Part shown: piece by piece, positions 1 through 9,664 of the stretch | Layout of the letters: every line of letters begins with the position of its first letter | Numbering within the stretch: the stretch's first letter is position 1 | Origin: Hyphochytrium catenoides | Taxonomy: Eukaryota > Sar > Hyphochytriomycetes > Hyphochytriales > Hyphochytriaceae | DNA length: 34,013 bases | Assembly: GCA_900088475.1 (NCBI GenBank) | Contig: FLMG01001764.1 | Location: forward strand, 1-34,013 | Reading direction: 5' to 3' | Made by a program: the position numbers and the translations under genes | Notes under the pieces: model-generated | The model's database searches: none | Seen by the model: the letters and a program-made list of their open reading frames with translations, nothing else | What the model was told of the DNA's origin: nothing

Positions 1-3000
1 GATAGGTCTGAGGGCAGGAGAGAGAGAACAAAGAACATCATCTCCGCCACTCGAGGCAAGAGGAGTGAGCGTTCCTTGCAGTGCTGGAGGAAGGTAGACA
101 TTGGGAGAGATCTAGGTAACAGGATGTCCTTGAAGGACTGGAAGGCTGATGGATAGAGCGCAATAAGGCCAGAGGACAGCTGTAGGATGAGCTTCAACAA
201 TCGCCCGACCTCCTCTGTCTCTACCAGGCGGTTGCCCTCTATTTGCGCACAGGTCAAGCTTGTGGACTGGTTAACATCGAGGAAATGTTGAATCAGACGC
301 TCTGTCAAGTCTCTGACAACGTGTTCCCTCAAGAGGTTCTTCTCTTCTCCCTGTCCTTCACCCCAGCTATTCTCCTCCGGATCGCTCTTCTCTATGTCAG
401 CTTCCGGGACATGTCGAGCTTCCAGGAGGTTGCGGACCACTCTCAGGACACGATCAACGGACCAAGGCAGACAGCTCGCTTGGAACCAAACGTCATCTTG
501 GTCTTTACCATTCGTTTCCTCTGTGTTTGCCTTCTCTCCAGTGGTCCTGGTTAGCTGGAGACTGTCACTCAGCCAGAACCATAAGGCAGCAGAGAGGAAG
601 CTACCAAGATAGGGCCTCGCAAGAGAGTGATTGTGCTTCTCCATCGCGCTTGGGTGCCCTCCAGAGAGAGAGATATAGCAAGAAGAGTCTCTACGAGTCC
701 TGTCTCCTCTCCACAGTTTGCTCATTGTGTCGATTAGACCAAGCTCCTCTTCGCCTAACGTCTCTGCGATGGAAGAATGGAGCTCAATTCTCAGAGTAGA
801 CCAATGATAGCAAAGGAGAACCATGAGACCTCGGCTACCAGCCACACGCGTCATGAAGGCGCAGGACCTCTCTGACTTCTTGTCTTGTCTTTTCACGGCC
901 ATGAGGACAAGAGTCATTGAACGTCTAGACACGGGATAGAGCTCCCCAACAAGTGCTCTATCCTGCTTCAGCAAATGGTCAACATCCCTTGCTAGCTGTG
1001 CACAGGCTTCTCCGGCCTCCTCCGCCGTCATTGTGCTATCTGCCTGGTTCAGAATTGTGCAATAGAGCTGCAGATAAGCCATCCACATCCTTGGAGTACA
1101 TTCCCTTCCTCTCTCCTTCTCAAGACCTCTTTGCAGACCCAGCTCCATGCGTCTCCAAGCCGCAGAATAGTTCCCGAAGAGTTCTTTTAAAAGAGAGACT
1201 GCGAGCAAGAATCCTGATGGAGCGTGGTCAATAAAGCAAGCCGTTTCACCACTTTCTGCCCTCAAGTCAGCCTTTAAAAGGATATATTCCTCTGTGACAA
1301 TAATGAAGATTGTGGAGGTTAGAGCCATCTGAGTCGTGAAAGCCGGAGCTAACGATGGGTTGCTAAGCAAGAGCTGATGGTGGCTTGCCAGGATAAGGGA
1401 TGAGGTAAGAGAAGCAGCGCTATACTGAGAATCCTCTACGCAACCCAAAGCTAAGGATAGGCATGCAAACTGCAATGGTATAAAGACGAACAGTTCATCA
1501 CTACGGTCGATAAGCAACCGAAGTCATACCTAATTCTCTCACAATGCAAGAGGCGACCTCCCAAGCTACCTTCTCCATATTCCCTTGCAGACTGAGAAGG
1601 AAATTTTTGACAGATTTTCGACGATGAGGCTCTGGACTAGCATTGTCCTGAACGTGGAGCTCGAATTGCAGGAATTGCTGCACGGATAGGGGTTTCTTTT
1701 TCAGGATGTCTGGTCCAAGGTACGGCAACCGAGAGTGAGAACAGAATGGAAAAGTAGTGTACAAGGAACGTCACGCAGACTGCGGAAGCATACCGGCGAT
1801 GAGAGGCATTCTTAGAAGTTGATTTAGAAGATGCTGGTCTTCAACAGTGGCAGCTATGCATCGTATGTGGAACCAGTGCAGAAAGTAAAGCAGTTTGACT
1901 GGAATGAATCCTGGACAGAAGTGATCAGGAGTTATATCAGAGATCGTATCGAAGGAACGACAGCGGCTACTGAGGTGACATGGGCGATAAGTAAGGCCAA
2001 GAGTTTTGAGCGGATTTCAAGCATTGTGGGGAAGGTCAGGTGCGGAAGGGGATCTATAGTATAGGAAAAGCAGCGGAAAGAAGACGGAGGCTCTAACGCA
2101 CTCGAGTTACCTAAGCTATCTCGTGCTGCCACGAGCATTCTGTTTTCCTCGAAGGTCACTTCTGCAAACTGCCAAACCGTGGAGGAGATGTATTTCATAG
2201 AGAACGCGGCGGCAGACCTGATGTCTTTTAAGGTCTTACCCCTTGTACTGCAGAGAGCATCGACGACTTTTCTGCTGAACGCTCGAATGAATGATCGATC
2301 TGATGAAGTCATTTGCGGAGCCAGCTGCTCACTCGTTGGCTGGAGAAGTTTCGGAGGATGGGTTTGAGATAAGGAGAGAGAGCAAATAAGGCCAAAAATG
2401 GCAGCGGTCGTAAGACAGCCTCTAGAGGAATCTCGTTCCCCTTCACCAAGCTGCAACCCTATAAAATGTTCCATTGTCTCAAGCATGTGGCTGAGAAGAG
2501 AGGAAGCTGCCCGTCCTTTCTCGGTCTGGGATGTCTTCGCCTCACCAAATTCGTTGTGCTTCGTCCTCTTGGTGTCTACAAGCAAGTGGACGAGAAGGTA
2601 CCTCGTAGTCCGAGCCCGGGCTGCATTGTTCTGTTTAAAGGCCAGTACTAAGAGTCGGTGAAGGAGGTTGAGGACCAAATAAGCGCAATGAGGGAGCTGA
2701 GCCAAAAGCAACGCTTAGCTATCTCCCCTTGCAGGCGTCACTTGTTTTGGTTTTTAGCTTACCTCTTCCACCTTCAATTCTGCTACCAACTGCGTGAGCT
2801 TAGAGACATCAGAGATATCAGGTTGTTCACCTAAGAAAAGAATGAGTCCGGGGGAGGTGAATGGCAATTAAGCTCCAATGGAGAGGCTAGTCAATCAGCT
2901 TCCAGAATCTGAGGAATGACAACTCATAGCAGAGCAGAGACGAAGTAAGATTAAGCTTGAGAGATGGCCGTGATAGAAAAATTCCTTTTATAGAAAGATT

Positions 3001-5652
3001 TAGGAAGCAGAGCTCGTCGAGAGGTACTAGGTACCATGGAGAAGGCTGTACCTGATGGGCCAGCCGCAATTAGAGTTTGTTCTACCGAACGGAAGGTTGA
3101 CTCAAGTGAGGAAGGAGAAGTGCTTGTCTGGCTATTAGCGCTGTCCTGGGCTTTTTTGGCCCTCTGCAGCAACTCTTCATAGCGCTTGGAGACGCTCTCT
3201 AGCTCTTCCTTGGACACCAAACCTTCGGCCTGTAAGGCCCTAATAAGCTCCACTTGGTATTGGGCAGTGCAAAGTCCATCCTGGGCTTCTTCTAGTTCCT
3301 ATGAAAAGAGGGATGAACGTTTAAACTTTGACTAGTAAGAGGCAGGGCAAGAGATAACATCTGGGAAGGGGGTGCCGGAAGAGAAAGGAACAAAGAGAAA
3401 GACCGCTACTTTTGAGGCGGCATGGAACTGTTGACCACCAGATGCGAGGAGTCCAAGCCATGCCACGGATTTGAGGGAGGTGAAGAACGACCTTGAGCTC
3501 TCTGACGTTGGCTGGCAGAGTAAGCAGCGCCTTTTTTAACTTCAGCCACTTTGCCCTTTGGAAGAGAACAATTTCCTTCACTCTTCGAGGCAAAGCTTTC
3601 GTTCTTGCGAATGAAGCGACTAGTTGCTGGCATTCAGAAGCTATGGGATCAATCAGAGGCTTAAAGCCAGATATATCGGCTGTAGATAGGTCCTCCACCT
3701 ATGAGTATGAGTGAAGACATAGAGGTGAACTTGGAGCACTTGGCGCAGTAGAGCTCGATGCAGACGGTACCGACAGCCTTCAACATGTTATCACATCCTC
3801 CTTGTCCATTCCTCTTCTTAGTCACAGGGCTGCGTCCAATGCCCCTTGCTCCTTCCCTGACCCTTCCTTTGGTATCCGTGCAAATGGTGTTGCCGTCTAT
3901 TGTCACTCTCCGTAAGGCCAGGACGTAATACCTTCCACTCCTGCTCTCGTACTACCTCTACTTTCAACACATCATCAACTGTCTTGGTACGAACCTTAGT
4001 CAGGTCATGAAGCCGGGTGCGCACCAGCGATATGAAGTCCGAGACCTCAGGTGCTTGACAGAGCACCTTCACTGCTTTCTGATGGGCCCGCAGCTTCTCG
4101 ACACAGTCTGTCGGGACACTAAGAGAGAGGCACTCCATCCAGACAATAGTTCTCTTTTTCTGAATGAATGCGTTGTCGTCACTTCTCCAGTTAATGGCTG
4201 CACCTAGTCGCTGTCTCAGCTCCCGCATCGTAAGATTGAAGGACTTCATGCAGGCATCTTCCGACTCCTGGTCGTAAGCCACTTCTTCGATACTTCCACA
4301 GCTCAAGCATAGCTGCAGCCACACCAGATATAGAAAAAACATGCGCAAATTCTCTCCCTTTCGCGGCTCCATGTCCGTAGCAAAATGGTTCCAAAGGAGT
4401 GCGACAAAGACGCTAGCACGCTGTGGATTTCCTTGTTCTATACTCTTGGTGACAGACTTCGATGTCACCTTGTACAAAGCCTGAATGTATGGAAAGAGGC
4501 CCTCCTTCGAAACTGCCTTGGAATAGATACAAGCCAACGTCGAGATGGCGCCTGATAGAGTGATATCGTGGGCTTCAAGGACGTCACAAAGTAGAGCAAG
4601 GACGCACTCACACGACAGATAAAGAAGAAATAAATCTAAGAGCAGAGCAAGAGCCTGAGGACAGACATGGCCCCCACGCTCTACCGCTTCCTGAGGTGGA
4701 AAGCTCTCTTCCAGTGACCATCGCAATAAGCAAGACATTAACTGCTGAACATCGCGGATAGATACGAATGAAGCAGCAGCCTCTACAATCCGTTTGACGG
4801 AGGAATATCCCCCTCGGGCCCCTACGCTGCTGCGGAAGAGCTGCCTATACGTTTCCTCCAGAAGAGCTTGGGAAAGCCTAGATTCGCCTGGCCGTATCGC
4901 CGTCGAGGCGATGGTGTTTAACCATCGCGAGATAAGCCAATGAAGAATCTCTTGCCCTATGGCACATACAGAGCACCCTTCGATGTCCCCAGAATCACAG
5001 ATAAGCAAAGCCTTTAGCTGGTTAGTTAGAGCTGACAGTCGATCCTCATCTGCAGAGAGACCGGATGGGGAGCACCTTAGTCAACAAATGGTGGTCTAAC
5101 CTAAAAAAAACGCGCGGGGTGAAGGTTACCTGACGGCTTGGCAAAGAGGCTCTGGAATTCTGCCAGTCGAGAGCTGCTGAGTAGCCATAGACCAAGGAGT
5201 GAAACTGTTCCACTTGCTAATTTAGCGTGCAGCTTTTCCTGCAGTTGCTGCAGGACCAAAGGTGAGACACTGATAAGTGATAACGCTTCAAGAGACGAGG
5301 CCAATTCGACCACTCGTCTTTCCTGCAAGGACTATAAGGAAAATCATCAGTCCAAGGCATCATGATGGCAAGGGATGGATAGACTGTCGCTTACGTGCTG
5401 TTCTGCGGGCTGGCTGAGTAGCTTGTCAAGGATAGTTTTAGGATCAAGAGAAGGCTTGCCTTTGCTTCCACATGCAGATCTGAGCCGCCCATTGAGGGCC
5501 GAACCTTTCTTATTTACGAGGCTGCTTTGTAAGATGGAGGTACTGACATCTACCTCTAGCGGCTTGCAGTGACGCTTCGTATTGCTGTTGTTGGCCGCCA
5601 CGTCAAGCTGTAACCCTTCCAGCAAATCGAAGACGTGCGGTCGCTTGGGCAT
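1..5652 (-). CDS. FANCA: FANCA-like protein (Fanconi anaemia core complex), 5' about 1,470 codons, runs off left edge
   Basis: In animals FANCA is a nuclear scaffold of the Fanconi core complex, which promotes FANCD2-FANCI monoubiquitination in interstrand crosslink repair. Start is ATG at 5652 (MPKRPHVFDLLEGLQ). Proposed exons, high to low: 5652-5395, 5322-5130, 5049-3932, 3698-3492, 3298-3052, 2830-2763, 2696-2111, 1910-1794, 1709-1530, 1450-1; all phases agree. Stretches that align with FANCA as I know it: DFISLVRTRLHDL (human DYISLAKTRLADL) near residue 500, then VEDLSTADI (YEDLSSAGDI), VELIRALQAEGLV (VAFIESLKRADKI), and SVQQFLQFELHVQ (LTYQDWLHLELEIQ) near residue 940. Order and spacing match a ~1,455-residue protein, so the C-terminus lies just outside the window. 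Weak points: the exon 4 donor (GTCGTT at 3491) is poor; the exon 10 acceptor could be 1470 instead of 1451, but only 1451 keeps the frame. The rest is Leu-rich and helical. Confidence 0.78.
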
Positions 5653-6703
5653 TACACAGTGCTCTCATGCTTTCTTCCCTGCACAGGGCACAACTCTTTT
5701 TGCTGGCTGATACCGACCAAAGCGCCCCTGAGCCAACGGAGACCCCTATGGCATTTTATCTATTCAGACATCATTCTGAGGACCACTATCAACAGGGGTG
5801 AGCGGACAACACGTCTCCAGCCATCTCTGAACTGAGCTTCAGAGCTAGCTCCATTGGCGGGAACAGCAGTTTGGAAATTTCTTAGCGCGCCACCCCCGCA
5901 CTTGGGAAGCGGTTTGCCGCCAGAAAGCCGTTAGCGGCTACCTCGCGCCACGCCCTTGAACCCAGTAATAAATCTTCAGCTTGTAGCCAACCGGCGCCTG
6001 TGCGTGGCGAGGGCCGCAGCCTCATCAAGGCTTGTCATTGCCGCCTCTCTAGCGCAGAACATGGCCATCGATCCACCTTGCGGAGGCCGTGCACCATCTA
6101 ACGCTCATGAAGGTGCAATGGGCAACAGGGCAGATGGGCTCCAAGATGGGCCTAGCGGTATGTTCTCTTGAGGCGAAACGATCAGACGGTGCCATCACCT
6201 TCGCAAACGTGCGGCGAATCATTACGAGCGGTCTCTGCGTCATCACCGCTTCGAGGGTAAACGTGGCGATGTGGCAACCGCCTGCCCAAAGGAGTGCACT
6301 CAGAAGTAACGACCCTAGTTCGGTGAGCCAGACACACCGAGGAACAAAGTTGAGATAGCCTCGCGTTGCCTTACCAGCGTTTAGCCTCGGTTATTGCGGA
6401 CCAAAACGGTTCCCGTCCTTTCGGATCTACATTGTCCTGTCTCTCCTGTGCGAGTAGAGGCTCTCTCGTCCTGCAGCGCTGTATTGTTCCTTTCTCATCT
6501 GACATATATTGTATATTCTTGTACCAGCACTTAGACCACAGGACCACTATCCTCTTCATCCTAAGGCTGTAAGATTATCGCTGCCTCTCCCACCTTCTAG
6601 TTCCCTCCTCGCGCTATTCCCCGGCGGCTCTGCCTTCATTTTCTCCCTCACAAACATCAGCAGTCTTGTCTCTCTATATTAAGGGTTGCACGTCCTCACG
6701 TTC
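5653..6703. other. Intergenic region between the FANCA-like gene and the hAT remnant
   Basis: No gene is supported here. The right part should contain the 3' flank of the transposase remnant and the left part the promoter and 5' UTR of the FANCA-like gene, which is transcribed leftward. From about 5950 to 6360 several ORFs overlap on both strands in a patch that looks GC-rich (see findings). No TATA box, terminal inverted repeat or tRNA was recognised. Confidence 0.5.
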
Positions 6704-8937
6704 CTACGTTAGACGGGTGAAGAGCATTCTCTCAGTAATCTTGCTGGGTTCATCCGGAAGATCAGCAAAGTCTGCAAAGCGCAGTAGCTCGTCTTTATCC
6801 TCTTCGCCTTCGGAGTCGTCCCGTGGAGTCTCAGGATACAATCCCTCAGTTTGGAGGTCGGCCGACAAGCCTGGACGAGTCGATCCATCGCCCTCTAACT
6901 CCGTTGACTTTCTTTACTAAACGTTCCAAGAAGTCTCCCCTTCCCATCTCCCGTTCGTACTTCACGCTGCATTCTAGCCGGGGAACATTGTACCTGATGG
7001 CAGCGATCTGATCTATCTCTTCTGGTCCCAGATGATTGACACGCTGAAAGTAAGCCTGCTGCTCCTCAGCAGTTCTACATGTCTTCCTGCTTTCCTCTCT
7101 TGCTACACTCGCGGGGTTGAGATGTATCTGGATTAGAAGAGGAGCTAGGGCTCGGTACTCGTGCTGGACTGTAGACCAAGCTAAGGCTGGCTGTAACCGC
7201 ATGTTGGCTAGTAGCGGATGGGTAAGATGGTGCGCCTTGATGCAGAAGCTGGCGAATTCTCCAATCAACTTTGTATAGTTCTCGTCAAAGCTGTCACTGA
7301 GAAGCTTCAGCGCTTTGTGGCACTGCTCCATCAGAGGGCCCTGGCCCAGTTCTAAGAAAGAATGGCCAAATCTTGTCTCTACAGCCTTTCTCATCTCGAA
7401 GAAGAAGGGGTCAGTGTAGAAGGCAAGAGCATGCAGAGGTGAATAGATGCCAGCCAGCCTCTTGTCGAGCAGCGCGTAGATGTCCTCAACAGCTTCGGGC
7501 TCCTCTAGTGACAGATTCTTTCTAACCTGCTTGTCCAACGTTGCTAGGTGGATCTTGCAGTACAGAAAGCAAGCATACACGGAAGATAGAGTCGTTCCTT
7601 CCTGCTCGAGATAGTGCGTGCAACTAGAGATAGGCCCCAAAAGCGCTTCCATTGCTGAGCATCGCTGCCAGAATCTCTCGTCTTCAAGTAGCTGCTTCAC
7701 AGTTTCTACGAGCTCTACGTCTGTCTTCAGCAAGGATCCATCACAAGCTGACCTGCTGGAAAGCCGTGTGGCCGCCGGCCGAACCCTGTTGAGCCTCTCA
7801 AACATCCGGACTGAGGTAGCCCAACGGGTCCTGGTAAAAAGAGCCAGGTTAATAGGCTTCCCTAGCTCCTCCTGGCAAATTCGTCGCAAGAGATCCTGGA
7901 GAGGAGAGGTCTCTTCAATGTGCCTTGTCACAGAAATCGCCTCTTTGAGGCTCCGGAATGGCTCTGGAAGCTTCAAGATGTCCACTACGACGTCGTTGAG
8001 GTTCTGAGACGCACAGCCATAGACTATGACAAAGGGCTTATCCTCTGGTGGGGACTGACGCATTTGGCGGACAACGGCGGGAGAGTCAGAAACGAAGCTC
8101 CATAGGATTCTGGGCCTATGCGCCTTCACTTCTCCAATGGCTTCCAATAGCTGGGTCTTAACCTCTACTAGTTGAGGGAGCAGACTATCTGCCAACCCAT
8201 TGTTTTGCCTGACTCTCAGGTGTTTAAGGAAATAATGCTCGGGACCACACGCCTCCAGCTTGAACACCTGTTGGCCGCGACGACTGCTGAGCGCCGTCCC
8301 AGCAGACAGACAGATTGTGCTCCACGACTTGATCTTTACCATTGTGTCGTCCATCACGGTCCGATACTCAGCTTGCAGGAGCTCCCCTCGAATCCGGGCG
8401 GCTCCGGGCAAAGTGTAGCCAGGCATTAGCGAGCCAAAGAAGTCTAACCAGAGTGGGTCCTCGAACGCATTGAAGGGAATGCCCGTACAGCATATGGCTC
8501 TCGCCAGCCTCCGGTCTAACGACAGCTCTCTCTGAGAAGAGATGGTCTTCGTTGCCGCAAATGCTGCTGTGGCGCCACTATTATGAGAGCGTCCTTCCCT
8601 TCTTTCATTAGACTTTTGCCTCTTTGCTGCTTTTTGCCTGTGGCATCGTTCAGGTTCACTTCTGCCAGGACCAGGTCCGTTGGACCGTCTAGCCTTTCGG
8701 ATCAGCTAAGAGGCTGGCATTTGACGAAGATGACGAGCTCTGCGTGTGGAAGAGCAGCGTTTGCCTTTCATCGCCCTGGTCTCTCTTTGGACACTTAAGG
8801 AGGTGCTGGCGGAGGCGGCCAATCAAAGCGACAACGTCTTTCCCACAGTGTTTGCAATCAACTCGCCAGCCTTTGGTCCCGCATTTATGATACTTCGCAC
8901 CGAACTCCGCCCAAGCGACATGTGCCGTTGGCGGCAT
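6704..8937 (-). pseudogene. hAT-superfamily transposase remnant (BED zinc finger plus DUF659-type), two frame breaks
   Basis: ATG at 8937. Segment 1 (8937 to about 8700) holds a BED finger: CKHCGKDV then RLRQHLLKCP, fitting C-x2-C...H-x4-C. Segment 2, in another frame, runs from about 8703 to 6846 and gives the core: LARAICCTGIPFNAFEDP and FFGSLMPGYTLP, then FVSDSPAVV, YGCASQNLNDVVVDI and TRTRWATSVRMFERL, which are DUF659/hAT landmarks. A third frame carries the acidic end (ERMLFTRLT, stop 6706-6704). The first switch must lie in the short overlap near 8688-8706, with no plausible intron, so it is a one-base frameshift; the second lies between 6846 and 6917 and could be a frameshift or a small intron. 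Signature residues have changed: the usual D-x-W is KSW, the C-x2-H has Gln for His, and the C-terminal ER...FS dimerisation motif is not recognisable. Probably a dead copy, or an unusual derivative. Confidence 0.8.
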
Positions 8938-9224
8938 TGTGCTCTGCTGGGTGCTTTGCTCCGTGCTATGCCTCTACCTTGAGAGCTATCTGGCTCTATG
9001 AGTAAGCAGGTCGAACGAAGAAGAAGCACCACTCCTATCGCGACAGCCTCTATCCACAGGCAGACCAAGCACAGACGTAAGATTTGACATAAGAACCTGG
9101 AGGGACGAAGTGGCACTCAACGAAGCTATTAGGCAAGCACAAGGACTGCAGCAGGACCATAAGTGTGATCGAGTCCCCAGCGCCAGTTTACATTTGCGGC
9201 TGGTGTTGCCGCGGCTTTATTGAT

Positions 9225-9360
9225 GGTGCCTGTCGCCTTCTGTCTGCTGCTGTTGCCTGGCTGGCCCCTTGGTGGTGCCCACTGGCCTTCTGCCTGCTGC
9301 TGTCCCTGGCAGCCCCTTACTGGTGCCTCTGCCCCGCTGCTGGTGCGGCTGCTACTGTTG
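9225..9360. repeat. 48-49 base minisatellite, about 2.7 copies
   Basis: GGTGCC recurs at 9225, 9274 and 9322, followed each time by a similar stretch rich in CTG, CTT and CCC (for example CTGCTGCTG then GGC..GCCCCTT). Copy 1 is 9225-9273, copy 2 is 9274-9321, and copy 3 is partial and more degenerate. The period is close to a multiple of three, so a plus-strand reading frame stays open and gives a Trp/Cys/Leu/Ala-rich peptide; I take that as a by-product. Confidence 0.75.
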
Positions 9361-9450
9361 CTGCCAGGAAGAAGCCTTCAATAGCTCGTCCGATCTTACA
9401 ATCCAACGCTGATCTCTTCCCCAACCAGTTTCCCTTCCCTCACATCAATT

Positions 9451-9555
9451 GTTAGATAATGTGTCTTTCCAACTTCAAACCAGTGCATGGTGCATTTTAT
9501 TACATTTATACCAGGTTTAACCCCTTCAAACAGGGTTATTTATAGGATATCTAAC
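9451..9555. repeat. Short inverted repeat in an AT-rich patch (possible MITE or hairpin)
   Basis: GTTAGATA at 9451-9458 is the reverse complement of TATCTAAC at 9548-9555, with similar flanks (AATT before the left arm, ATTAA after the right). The spacer is about 90 bases and AT-rich. A short arm like this can arise by chance. Confidence 0.3.
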
Positions 9556-9664
9556 ATTAACACAGTTTTAAACCAACCCCAAATCTGGCCTCAATCTGTC
9601 AATCTGCCTCTCCTCAAACTCATCAGGGCCTGGTCATCCAGCCAGCCTCATCACCGTGCTGTCC

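Larger units (their letters stand above)
8938..9664. other. Non-coding spacer between the hAT remnant and the 3' end of the giant WD40 gene
   Basis: No gene is supported. It holds a 48-base tandem repeat (9225-9360) and an AT-rich segment (about 9430-9620) with a short inverted repeat. I searched both flanks of the transposase for matching terminal inverted repeats and saw none. Confidence 0.5.

Noticed and set aside
1501-1764. Stop at 1501 as the end of the FANCA-like protein
   Set aside because: A GTATGA donor at 1529 precedes it, and about 480 further codons are open downstream from 1450 to the window edge.
3661-3906. Minus-strand ORF with Cys residues (CDNMLKAVGTVCIEL, YCAKCSKF) that looks like a zinc-binding exon
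   Set aside because: It lies inside the 233-base intron 3931-3699 of the FANCA-like gene; the flanking exons join in phase with good homology and the ORF lacks an acceptor in the right phase.
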